Below are positions 44,192-51,763 of a DNA stretch of 51,763 bases, in pieces. The notes under the pieces were generated by a model. It ran no database searches and was not told the DNA's origin. It saw nothing but the letters and a program-made list of their open reading frames with translations. How positions within the stretch are numbered: position 1 is the first letter of the stretch; each line of letters starts with the position of its first letter. The stretch is from Actinospica acidithermotolerans (GTDB taxonomy: Bacteria > Actinomycetota > Actinomycetes > Streptomycetales > Catenulisporaceae). Location of the stretch: assembly GCF_018139625.1 (NCBI RefSeq), contig NZ_JAGSOH010000044.1, forward strand, positions 1 to 51,763, given 5' to 3'. A program made the position numbers and the translations under genes.

Positions 44192-45229
44192 GTGAGCCGT
44201 TCGACCACCCCGACCATGCGCTCAGGGCGCGCGACGATGAACGACGTCGCGGCCCGGGCCGGCGTGAGCCTCAAGACGGTCTCCCGGGTGGTCAACGGCG
44301 AACCCGGGGTGCTGCCCGCCACCGCGGAGCGGGTCTCCCGCGCCATCGCCGACCTGGGCTTTCGCCGCAACGACTCGGCGCGTCAGCTGCGCACCGGCCG
44401 CGCTGCGGGCATCGGGCTGATCCTGGAGGACGTCTCCGACCCCTTCTACTCGGTGCTCACCCGCGCGGTCGAGCAGGTGGTGCGGGACAACGACTGCCTG
44501 CTGCTGACGGGTTCCTGCGACGACGACCCGGACCGTGAGCAGGAACTGGCCATGGCGCTGTGCGAGCGGCGGGTGGACGGCCTGGTCATGGTCCCGGCCG
44601 CGACCGACCACTCCTACCTGGCCCACGAGATCAGGGCCGGCGTCCCGGTCGTGTTCGTCGACCGGCCGCCGATCAACCTGGCGGCCGACGTCGTGCTCGC
44701 TGACAACGTCGGCGGCGCGCGCGACGGCGTGCGCCACCTGATCAACAACGGCCACCGCAGGATCGCCTACCTCGGCGACGACCTGGCGATCTTCACCGCG
44801 CGCGAGCGGCTCACCGGCTACCGCAGCGCCCTGGCCGGGGCCGGGATCCCGCAGGACGAGAGCCTGGTGGTGATGGGCCGGGCGGAGCCGGTCGCCGTGC
44901 GCGCGGCGCTGGACCGGCTACTCTCCCAGCCGAACGCTGCCACCGCGCTGTTCTGCGGCAACAACCGGCTGACCACCGTCGTGCTGCGGGAGCTCGCCGG
45001 CCGCGTCGACCGGCCCGCGCTGGTCGGCTTCGACGATTTCGAACTCGCCGATCTGATATCACCCGGGCTCACCGTCGTCGCCCAGGATCCCGCCGGCCTC
45101 GGCCGGGTCGCGGCGACGCTGCTGTTCGACCGGCTGGCCGGACTCTCCGACGCGCCGCGCCGCGTCGTGCTGCCCACCGTGCTCATCCCGCGCGGCTCCG
45201 GAGAGGCGCCCCCACCCGCTACGTTCTAG
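44192..45229 (+). CDS. LacI-family transcriptional regulator (345 aa)
   Basis: Sugar-responsive repressor. The helix-turn-helix is at about 16-37 (MNDVAARAGVSLKTVSRVVN), followed by the hinge helix region (SARQLRTGRAAGIGLIL) and a periplasmic-binding-like sensor with DPFYSVLTRAVEQ, HRRIAYLGDDL and VGFDDFELADL. GTG at 44192 is chosen because GGAGGG (44180-44185) lies 6 nt upstream; an upstream in-frame start at 44150 lacks such a site. It follows the GH92 gene by 105 nt and probably represses it through the palindrome at 40678. Confidence 0.92.
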   Translation: MSRSTTPTMRSGRATMNDVAARAGVSLKTVSRVVNGEPGVLPATAERVSRAIADLGFRRNDSARQLRTGRAAGIGLILEDVSDPFYSVLTRAVEQVVRDNDCLLLTGSCDDDPDREQELAMALCERRVDGLVMVPAATDHSYLAHEIRAGVPVVFVDRPPINLAADVVLADNVGGARDGVRHLINNGHRRIAYLGDDLAIFTARERLTGYRSALAGAGIPQDESLVVMGRAEPVAVRAALDRLLSQPNAATALFCGNNRLTTVVLRELAGRVDRPALVGFDDFELADLISPGLTVVAQDPAGLGRVAATLLFDRLAGLSDAPRRVVLPTVLIPRGSGEAPPPATF

Positions 45230-45232
45230 GGC

Positions 45233-45748
45233 ATGGACACCTTCAAGTCGCCGCTGGAGTACGTGGACGCGCCGTCGGTCGCGCCGGAGCGAGAGGCGCT
45301 GGCCGGCTGGCTGGACGCCCAGCGCGCCGAACTGCTCGCGAAGCTCGACGGGCTCACCGACGAGCAGGCGGACCGCCGCGTCGTGCCGTCGCTCAACACC
45401 CTGCACGGCCTGGTCCGGCACCTGACCAAGGTCGAGTTCGTCTGGTTCGAAACGGTGATCGCGGGCAGCGACGCCCCCGCGCCCTTCGGCTTCCCGGACC
45501 GCAAGGACGGCGACTTCCTGCTCGACGACGGCGAGTCCGTCGAGGCGGACGCGGCGCGCTTCATCGCCGCATGCGAGCGCAGCCGGGAGATCTTCAGCTC
45601 GGTGGGCCTCGACGAGGTACGCACCCATCGCCGCATCGGCGAGGTCGACGTGCGCTGGATCATGGTCCACCTGATTCGCGAGTACGCGCAGCACAACGGC
45701 CACGCCGACATCCTGCGCGAGCTCGTCGACGGCACGACCCAGAGCTGA
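45233..45748 (+). CDS. DinB-like (DUF664) four-helix protein (171 aa)
   Basis: Member of the DinB/mycothiol-dependent enzyme-like superfamily. Likely metal-binding histidines are in LHGLVRHLTKVE and in the HxxxH pattern of EYAQHNGHADILREL, the usual three-His arrangement of the fold. The other helices contain REALAGWLDAQRAELLAKL and RFIAACERSREIF. It begins 3 nt after the LacI stop, so it shares the transcript, although a functional link is unclear. Many relatives are thiol transferases using mycothiol, which actinobacteria make; the reaction here is unknown. Confidence 0.8.
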   Translation: MDTFKSPLEYVDAPSVAPEREALAGWLDAQRAELLAKLDGLTDEQADRRVVPSLNTLHGLVRHLTKVEFVWFETVIAGSDAPAPFGFPDRKDGDFLLDDGESVEADAARFIAACERSREIFSSVGLDEVRTHRRIGEVDVRWIMVHLIREYAQHNGHADILRELVDGTTQS

Positions 45749-45875
45749 ATCCAGCCCGCGAGCCCGGTCCTAGGTCCAAAGACCTACGGCCGCTAAGCCG
45801 CGCGCCCGAGGTGCGCCGCATCCCCGCTCCCTAATCTCGCAGACATACGAAGTCTGATGCGGATAGAGGGAAGTC

Positions 45876-46880
45876 ATGCGAGCGATCGTGGTACGCGAGT
45901 TCGGTGGTCCGGAAGTTCTGCGGATCGAGGAGGTGCCGGACCCGGTCCCGGGCGCGGGCGAACTGCTCGTGCGCGTGGTGGCGGCCGGCATCCAGTTCGT
46001 CGAGACGCAGGCGCGGACCGGCGCGCTGCAGGGTGTCTCCCCGGTGGCGCCGAAGTCGCTGCCATGGATTCCTGGCCGGGAGGTCGCGGGCGACGTCATC
46101 GCCGTCGGCGCCGGCGTCGCCCCCGACTGGGTCGGCCGCCGCGTGCTCGGCCTTACCGTCCCCGTCAACGGCGGGCCTGGCGGCGGCTACGCGGAACTGG
46201 CCGTCGTCCAGGCCGAGAACTCGCATCAGCTCCCGGACACGCTCGACTACGCCGACGCGGTCTCGCTCCTCGGCACCGGCCGCACGGCGCTCGCGCTGAT
46301 CGAGCAGTCCGAGGTCGGCAAGGGTGACACCGTGCTCGTCGAGGGCGCGACCGGAGCGGTCGGCGTGCTCAGCATGCAACTCGCCCACGCAGCCGGCGCC
46401 GAGCGCGTCATCGCCCTCGTACGCGGGGCGGAGAAGCTGAAGCTGGCCAAGGACTTCGGCGCAGACGTCGCCATCGACACCTCCGCCGACGACTGGCCCG
46501 CGCAGGTCCGCGCGGCAGCCCCCGAAGGCGTGACCGTTGTCCTCGACGGCGTAGGCGGTGAACTCGGCGCCACGACGTTCGACCTCGTGGCCCGAGGTGG
46601 CCGGTTCGTCATCTTCGGCTTCTCCAGCGGCGCAATGACCAAGGTCGACCCCGACCACGCCGCCGAGCGCGGCGTCAGTGTCCTGTCGTACTTCGGCCCG
46701 CCGACCGGCCCCCGCAGCCCCGAAGTCCTGCAACGCCAGTCCCGCGACGTCCTGGCCGCCGTGGCGGACGGCACCCTGCGCACCCTGGTCGGTGCCCGCT
46801 ACCCACTCGACCAAGCGGCTCAGGCCCACGCCGCGATCGCTGCCCGCCGCACCAGCGGAAAGACGGTGCTGGAGCCGTGA
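45876..46880 (+). CDS. MDR-family zinc-independent NADPH:quinone-type oxidoreductase (334 aa)
   Basis: Medium-chain dehydrogenase/reductase. It has an N-terminal GroES-like domain (MRAIVVREFGGPEVLRIEEV, PGAGELLVRVVAAGIQF, PGREVAGDVIAVG) and the cofactor-binding loop VLVEGATGAVGVLSMQLAHA. The structural zinc cysteines are absent, as in quinone oxidoreductases. The C-terminus (YPLDQAAQAHAAIAARRTSG, KTVLEP) is typical. The ribosome site AGAGGGAAG sits just before ATG. It stands alone between a DinB-like gene and argS. Substrate is not predictable beyond quinones or enones. Confidence 0.9.
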   Translation: MRAIVVREFGGPEVLRIEEVPDPVPGAGELLVRVVAAGIQFVETQARTGALQGVSPVAPKSLPWIPGREVAGDVIAVGAGVAPDWVGRRVLGLTVPVNGGPGGGYAELAVVQAENSHQLPDTLDYADAVSLLGTGRTALALIEQSEVGKGDTVLVEGATGAVGVLSMQLAHAAGAERVIALVRGAEKLKLAKDFGADVAIDTSADDWPAQVRAAAPEGVTVVLDGVGGELGATTFDLVARGGRFVIFGFSSGAMTKVDPDHAAERGVSVLSYFGPPTGPRSPEVLQRQSRDVLAAVADGTLRTLVGARYPLDQAAQAHAAIAARRTSGKTVLEP

Positions 46881-46974
46881 AAACCGGGTGATCCGGGTGA
46901 TCCGCCTCCGTTAGCATCGAGCGACGCGAGCCGCGTCGGGCGGGTCGCTCGATGCAGGCGGAGGTAGCACGCGG

Positions 46975-48713
46975 ATGTCCGAGGTACTCGGAGCGAAGGC
47001 CCAGGTGGACGCGGCAGTGGCTGAGGCCATGGCACGCGCTCTGCCGCGTGAGCTCGCCGCCGGGGATCCGCTCGTGCGCCGCTCGGACCGGGCCGACTTC
47101 CAATCCAACGCCGCGCTCGCCCTCGCGAAGGCGACGGGTGTGCCGCCCCGGGAGCTGGGACAGTCGCTGCTGGCCGCGCTCAAGGCCGACGACGTCGTGC
47201 ACGCGGAGCTCTCGGGCCCGGGCTTCCTCAACATCACCGTCAAAGACGAGGTGCTGTGGCAGGTCGTCGCCGCACGGCTCGCCGACGACCACCTGGGAGT
47301 CGGCACCCCGGCGCAGAACACGCGGATCCTCGTGGACTACTCGGGCCCGAACATCGCCAAGCAGTTGCACGTCGGGCACATCCGCAGCACCGTCATCGGC
47401 GACGCACTCGTCCGGGTACTGACTTACGTCGGCGCGGACCTGATCAAGGCGAACCATCTCGGCGATTGGGGAACATCGTTTGGCAAGCTCATCCAGTACC
47501 TCGACGAGCACGCCGAATTCTCCCTCGAGTCCAATGATGATCTCGACGTGCTGGACGAGCTCTACAAGGCCGCCCAACGGCAGTTCGTCGCAGATCCCGA
47601 ATTCGCCCTCCGGTCTCGGGCCCGAGTCGTCGCACTGCAGAGCGGCGACCCGGCGACTCTCACCACGTGGCGCAAACTCGTGGAGGTCTCGACGAATGCG
47701 TTCCAGGCGATCTACCAGCGGCTCGGCATCCTGCTGACGCCCGAAGACGCTGCCGCGGAGTCCTTCTACAACCAATGCTGGACGTCATCGTGGCGGAGCT
47801 CGACGCCAAGGGCCTGCTGACCGAATCCGACGGCGCTCAGTGCGTGTTCCTGGACGGCTTCGAGGACGCCGAGGGCGAGCCGCTGCCGCTGCTCGTGCGC
47901 AAATCAGACGGCGGATACGGGTACGCCGCGACCGACCTCGCTGCGGTCCGGTACCGCGTCGACGACCTCAAGGCGACGCGCCTCCTGTACGTCGTCGACT
48001 CGCGGCAGGCGCTGCACCTGCGGATGGTCTTCGAGACCGCGCGGCAGGCCGGCTGGCTGCCCGAAGACGTCGAGGCCGTGCACGTTCCCTTCGGCACGAT
48101 GCTCGGTACCGATGGCAGGCCGTTCAAGTCCAGGTCAGGCGACACGCCACGGCTCAAGGAACTGCTGGACGCCGCGATCGCCGGAGCCAGGACGGTTGTG
48201 GCGGAAAAGAGCCCTGACCTGCCGCCGGATGAGTTCGAGCACGTGGTCCAGGCGGCCGGGATCGGCGCGGTCAAGTACGCCGACCTCTCCAACGCGCGGG
48301 TCAAAGACTACGTCTTCGACCCCGATCGCATGGTCTCGCTGACCGGGAACACCAGCGTCTACCTGCAATATGCGCACGCGCGGACCTGCTCCGTGCAGCG
48401 GAAGCTCGAAGTCGAGGTAAGCGACGTCGACCCCACGGTCCCGATCCATCGGGCTGAGCGCGCGCTGATCCTCACGCTGGACGAGTTCGGTGCCGTGCTC
48501 GCCGACGTCGCCGAGACGCTGGAGCCACACCGGCTGTGCACGTACCTGTACGAGCTCGCCAAGGCCTTCAGCGACTTCTGGCAGCACTGCCCGGTCCTCA
48601 AGGCGGACGACGCGGCGCAGCTCGGCATCCGCGTCGCCCTGGTCCGCCTCACCGGCCGGACCCTGGCCCAGGGCCTCGAACTCCTCGGCATCGAAGCGCC
48701 GCAGCGTCTATGA
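46975..48713 (+). pseudogene. argS: Arginyl-tRNA synthetase gene with an apparent -1 frameshift
   Basis: ArgRS charges tRNA-Arg. The first frame (46975-47820) has the N-terminal add-on domain and the HIGH-type signature QLHVGHIRSTVIGD, with LGDWGTSFGKLI. Near 47772 one base seems to be missing: AAC is followed by CAATG where the family has Asn-Pro-Met, and the protein continues in the next frame as PMLDVIVAELDAKGLL, KSDGGYGYAATDLAAVRYR, LGTDGRPFKSRSGDT (the KMSKS-like region) and the helical anticodon domain ending EAPQRL. Both halves are well conserved apart from this site. ArgRS is normally essential, so a sequencing error or a second functional copy elsewhere must be considered. Confidence 0.88.
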
Positions 48714-48725
48714 CGACGGGCGGTT

Positions 48726-49523
48726 ATGATCGCACGCGTGATAGCGGGACGAGACCTGGGCCTGACCGGACTGCCCAACGCACGTGACCTCGGCGGCTAC
48801 CCGGCCGCCGAGGGCCGGAGTGTGCGCGCGGGACTGCTACTGCGCGCGGAGGCGCTCACCAACGCGACGCCCGAGGACATCGGCGCCCTCGTGGAGATGG
48901 GCGTCGGCACGGTCGTCGACCTGCGCGGCGAGAGCGAGATCGCGATGTTCGGCGTGGGCCCGTGGACCGGCCCGCGAGCCCACGTGCCGACCACGGACCT
49001 CACGCAGGCCCTCTTCGCGCGCATGATGAGCGCAGGCCCGGACGGCGAGCCGCTCGCCGAGGACGAGGTCTCCAAGGTCATGATCGACATGTACCGCCAC
49101 TTCGTCGCCGACGAGTCCAGCCGCGCGGCCTACGCCGAGGCGCTGGACCTGGTGACCGAGCAGGTGTCGCAGGGCACGCCGATCCTCTTCCACTGCACGG
49201 CAGGCAAGGACCGCACCGGCTGGCTCTCCGCAATCGTGCTCACCGCCCTAGGCGCCGACCGCGACACCGTGCTCGAGGACTACCTCCTAACGAATCAACG
49301 CGCCACCGAAGGCCGCGGCGCCCCCGCCCGCGCCAAGCTCCTAGCCCTACTGCGCCAACTGGTAGGCGACCGCCAGCCAATCGCCCCCCTCCTCGACGTC
49401 CGCCGCGAATACCTCCAAGCCGCATTCGAAGAGGCCGAGACAAAGTACGGCACGTTCGACGCATACCTCCGCAAAGCCCTCGGCGCCAACATCGACAGGC
49501 TCCGCGCAGCCGCCCTCCTCTAG
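48726..49523 (+). CDS. Tyrosine/dual-specificity protein phosphatase (265 aa)
   Basis: Cys-dependent phosphatase of the Y_phosphatase3 type. It contains LGLTGLPNARDLGGYPA and VDLRGESEIA, and the P-loop HCTAGKDRTG, with catalytic C157 and the phosphate-binding Arg. The Lys after AG is typical of bacterial lipid/tyrosine phosphatases such as MptpB, which also accept phosphoinositides. ATG at 48726 lies 12 nt after argS; the ribosome site is weak. It could act on phosphotyrosine or on inositol lipids; the sequence does not decide. Confidence 0.88.
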   Translation: MIARVIAGRDLGLTGLPNARDLGGYPAAEGRSVRAGLLLRAEALTNATPEDIGALVEMGVGTVVDLRGESEIAMFGVGPWTGPRAHVPTTDLTQALFARMMSAGPDGEPLAEDEVSKVMIDMYRHFVADESSRAAYAEALDLVTEQVSQGTPILFHCTAGKDRTGWLSAIVLTALGADRDTVLEDYLLTNQRATEGRGAPARAKLLALLRQLVGDRQPIAPLLDVRREYLQAAFEEAETKYGTFDAYLRKALGANIDRLRAAALL

Positions 49524-49721
49524 CTCGTTCTCGCCAAGAGGCCGTCACCCGAAAGCCGAACTTCCGGCGAACGCTGCGTCACCGTCTTAGCAGTCCGTCC
49601 TAGCCGACGTCTTCAAGCCAGCGTCCTCAAGTCAACGTCAAATTCGCCTCCGGCGGGCCGGCTCAGAGAGCCCCGGGGTGTTGGTTCGGCTGCGGTTGGG
49701 TTGGTGGTGGGGTGGGGTCCG
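49524..49721. other. 198 bp intergenic DNA before the repeat-flanked HNH element
   Basis: No gene is seen. The sequence has short repeated phrases (gtcttcaagccagcgtcctcaag near 49608) and a small hairpin around ggctcagagagcc near 49659. It separates the phosphatase gene from the left inverted repeat. Confidence 0.4.
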
Positions 49722-49925
49722 GTCGTGGTGTTCTCCTCGCCTGGCACCTGAGGCGACCAGGAACCCGGCGGGGGCACAAGCGGCGGTGGTTTTCGCTGGT
49801 GTGGTTTTCCGCTGCGCCGCTTGTGCCCCCGCCGGAACCCTGGTAGGGCTGCGCCTGCCAGGCGAGGAGAGCACCACGACCTCGGCGGAGCTGTGCGCGT
49901 GCCGCTCGACCGCCGACGCCTCGTT
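49722..49925 (+). repeat. Left copy of a nested-hairpin inverted repeat flanking the HNH gene
   Basis: The outer arms 49722-49746 and 49856-49880 pair over 25 positions (one G-T wobble). Inside, arms 49765-49785 and 49815-49835 pair perfectly over 21 bp around a 29-nt loop. The arrangement forms one long two-level hairpin of about 160 nt. An inverted second copy lies at 51565-51763. Similarity between copies continues for about 40 bp on the gene-proximal side (ctcggcgg, then gctcgaccgccg). Confidence 0.9.
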
Positions 49926-50100
49926 CGCCGCATATCAGGGTCCTCCTACGTGCGGCTGTTTCGCCGCACCCGACCGATGCGAAATTCTCCTCCGACCCCA
50001 AAAGGTTTTCTAAGCCTATGGCCGATTCCACACCTTTTGTCAGACCCGCCACATACACTGGAAGTAGTTGATCGGACACTCTTGGAAACCGGGGGATTGC

Positions 50101-51312
50101 ATGGATGGGATCGCGGAGCTCTGGCGTGCGCGGCTCGAGGCGGTGGCGGAGTTGGATGCGCGTAGGGATGAGATCGTGGCCGAGTGCCTGCGTGATGCGC
50201 GGGAGCTGCGCGCGGGTGATCGTGAGGGTGCGGACGTGCTGCTGGAGCTGGCGCAGTTGCTGGGGCGGCGGGAGCAGGCCGGTCACGGGCAGCTGATCCG
50301 GGCGCTGGCGCAGGCCGATCGGGTCAGGGCGGCGCGCGGCGGGGTGAAGGCGTGGGCCGCGACGCATCTGGATGTCTCCGACGGCAGGGCCCGCTCGATC
50401 GCCGAGTGCGCCCGCCGGATCGGCGCGATCCCGCAGTTGGCCGAACCGCTGGCCTCCGGCCGTATCGGCGCGGACACGGTGCGGGTGCTCTCGCGCACCG
50501 CGAAGGCGGTGGCCGGAACCGGCGTGGACACCGTGGCCGCCCTGACCGCGACCCTGGTCACCGCCGAGGCCGAGGGCGTGACCGCGGCCGCGAAGCAGAT
50601 CCGGGCCCTGGAGCACACCCTGGACCCGGACGCGGGCAAGGACGTGATCGCCCGTCAGCGCGCACGGTCGTTCTACCGGGTGGTCGAGCTCGAGGACGGG
50701 CTGTGCCGGTTCGAGGTCCTGCTGGACGCGGTCCGCGCCACCACCCTGCGCGCGGCGGTCGACGCGCAAACCGCCGACTGGATCCGCCAGACCCAATACG
50801 ACCACGCCAGCGTGCTGCCCGAGGACGTGCGCTCCACCGAGCAGATCAACGCCCACGCCCTGACCCGCCTGGCCGAGGTCTTCCACACCGCACCGCCGGA
50901 GGTGCGCGAGGCCCGTTTCACTCCGCCGATGCTGTATTCCACATCGGCCGCGCACCCCGGCGGGTTGGCCGAGAGCGTCTACGGCGCCCCGGTTCCCGTC
51001 GAGGCGATCCCGGATCCGGAGGTCCACGTCCTCGAACTCGACGGGCACGGGCACCCGGCCCGGCTCGACGGAACCCCCGTCGACACCGACCCGCACGCGC
51101 GCCTGGCCTCGCCCGCGCAGCGCGTCGCACTCGCCTTCCGGGACCGGCACTGCACCCACCCCGGCTGCACCAGGCCCGCCACCTTCGCCCTACACGCCCA
51201 CCACATCATCCGCTACAGCCGGGGAGGACCGACCACGGTACGGAACATGACCCTGATGTGCAGCGAACACCACGTCCTCGCCCACCAACACACCGACGAA
51301 ACCCACAACTAA
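50101..51312 (+). CDS. DUF222/HNH endonuclease, 13E12-repeat family (403 aa)
   Basis: Putative nuclease of the family known in mycobacteria from REP13E12 repeats. The N-terminal three quarters is the helical DUF222 region (LARRDEIVAE-like start, HLDVSDGRARSIAECARRIG, LASGRIGADTVRVLSRTA, LEDGLCRFEVLLDAV). The C-terminal HNH domain has RDRHCTHPGCTRP (C351, C356), HAHHIIRYSRGG (H367, H368), the Asn in VRNMTLMC and EHHVLAHQ. ATG at 50101 is preferred because GGGGGA lies a few bases upstream; an ATT/GTG-type longer start at 50068 is possible. It lies inside two inverted copies of a structured repeat, the main hint that it belongs to a mobile element. Confidence 0.9.
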   Translation: MDGIAELWRARLEAVAELDARRDEIVAECLRDARELRAGDREGADVLLELAQLLGRREQAGHGQLIRALAQADRVRAARGGVKAWAATHLDVSDGRARSIAECARRIGAIPQLAEPLASGRIGADTVRVLSRTAKAVAGTGVDTVAALTATLVTAEAEGVTAAAKQIRALEHTLDPDAGKDVIARQRARSFYRVVELEDGLCRFEVLLDAVRATTLRAAVDAQTADWIRQTQYDHASVLPEDVRSTEQINAHALTRLAEVFHTAPPEVREARFTPPMLYSTSAAHPGGLAESVYGAPVPVEAIPDPEVHVLELDGHGHPARLDGTPVDTDPHARLASPAQRVALAFRDRHCTHPGCTRPATFALHAHHIIRYSRGGPTTVRNMTLMCSEHHVLAHQHTDETHN

Positions 51313-51398
51313 GGAGAAACACCACACCGCCACCCGCCAGCACCCGACCCGGAACGCACACGATGCGCTACGCCAGCCCACAGCGACGGAGTGCGAGG

Positions 51399-51550
51399 TG
51401 AAATCCCACACCGGCGCCGAGCGAGCCCCGAACCGAAGCACGAAACACTTCGCGCCGGCCGACGCAAGGACGGAAGACGAGGTGGATTTCCGCATCGGTG
51501 CCGACCAAGTGCGGGTCCGGAAGAAGAATTTCCCATCGCAAAAGCCGACC
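51399..51550. repeat. Degenerate short repeats between the HNH gene and the right hairpin
   Basis: Three related units occur: AAATCCCACACCGGCGCCGA (51401-51420), GATTTCCGCATCGGTGCCGA (51485-51504) and AATTTCCCATCGC followed by AAAAGCCGACC (51527-51550). A further unit, GAATTTCGCATCGGTCG, occurs on the minus strand at 49971-49987 beside the left hairpin. Their placement just inside both ends of the element suggests binding sites or decayed terminal repeats. Confidence 0.5.
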
Positions 51551-51564
51551 GCAAAAAGGCACAC

Positions 51565-51763
51565 GGAGCGCCCCGGCGGTCGAGCGCGACGCGCACACTC
51601 CCGCCGAGGTCGTGGTGCTCTCCTCGCCTGGCAGGCGCAGCCCTACCAGGGTTCTGCCGGGGGTGCACGCGGCGCAGCGAAAAAACGCACCACCCAAGCC
51701 GCCGCCGCTTGCACCCCCGGCAGGTTCCTGGTCGCCTCAGGTGCCAGGCGAGGAGAGCACCAC
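51565..51763 (-). repeat. Right (inverted) copy of the nested-hairpin repeat, reaching the window end
   Basis: The outer arms 51612-51633 and 51742-51763 pair perfectly over 22 bp; the inner arms 51654-51674 and 51703-51723 pair at 20 of 21 positions. Read on the minus strand the element matches the left copy nearly base for base outside the inner stem. Four positions of the inner stem differ in both arms so that pairing is kept. The window stops exactly at the end of the outer stem, so its true end may lie beyond. Confidence 0.9.

Noticed and set aside
49678-50013. Small proteins encoded by the inverted repeats (open frames in both copies with similar translations)
   Set aside because: Similarity follows from the DNA repeat itself; the frames run through perfect hairpins, have no ribosome site and show no protein family features.
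49722-51763. IscB/HEARO-type RNA-guided HNH system
   Set aside because: The HNH protein is of the DUF222 type without RuvC-like or arginine-rich bridge segments, so any link to a guide RNA is analogy only.
1-51763. CRISPR arrays, tRNA or rRNA genes
   Set aside because: I saw no regularly spaced direct repeats with unique spacers, and no cloverleaf with conserved TTCGA-type T-arm or rRNA sequence.

Overview
The window is high-GC DNA with GC-biased third codon positions and frequent GTG or TTG starts. It carries a type VII secretion (T7SS) ATPase, LacI and DeoR regulators with sugar importers, a DUF3052-like protein and a zinc-free L33. Together these point to a soil or plant-litter actinobacterium. 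The genus cannot be fixed from the sequence alone; Streptomyces or Catenulisporales relatives are plausible.

Layout. (1) 1-22.6 kb is a T7SS island. It has the tail of an unknown gene, a long EccC/EssC-like motor ATPase, three small Esx-like or secreted proteins on the minus strand, and a diverging gene of 15.5 kb (about 5180 aa). The giant protein has an Esx/LXG-like helical head, a hydrophobic stretch, a long Gly/Val/Ser/Asp linker, long helical repeats, a beta-rich repeat region and a C-terminal domain that I read as an inositol polyphosphate kinase (IPK) fold. It has almost no cysteine, its codon use changes near the IPK domain, and no immunity gene follows. This looks like a polymorphic T7SS effector with an unusual enzymatic tip and is the main candidate for an undescribed system. 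(2) 22.6-34.3 kb is a carbohydrate locus: a secreted multidomain glycosidase with five FN3 and two carbohydrate-binding modules, diverging from an ABC sugar importer (two permeases and a lipoprotein), a GH36 alpha-galactosidase, a GH4 NAD-dependent glycosidase and a DeoR regulator. (3) 34.3-37.7 kb is a gene graveyard: a frameshifted GFO/IDH/MocA oxidoreductase, fragments of an Lrp/AsnC regulator and a transketolase/PDH-E1-like enzyme, a broken DUF6000-like gene and an IS256-family transposase stub, with one intact small secreted protein among them. (4) 37.7-49.5 kb holds ordinary chromosomal genes: zinc-free L33 with a Zur-like box, a DUF3052-like protein, a GNAT acetyltransferase, a membrane protein, a histidine phosphatase, a secreted GH92 alpha-mannosidase with a LacI regulator and a candidate operator, a DinB-like protein, an MDR oxidoreductase, a frameshifted arginyl-tRNA synthetase and a protein tyrosine phosphatase. 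(5) 49.7 kb to the end is a DUF222/HNH endonuclease gene flanked by two inverted copies of a long nested hairpin. The stems differ between copies by compensatory changes, which suggests a mobile element or a structured RNA/DNA partner.

How the genes fit together: the ATPase and Esx-like proteins are a likely export route for the giant effector. The importer plus GH36 and GH4 enzymes form an alpha-galactoside uptake and degradation system fed by the divergent secreted glycosidase. The GH92 enzyme with its LacI regulator forms a separate mannan/N-glycan module.
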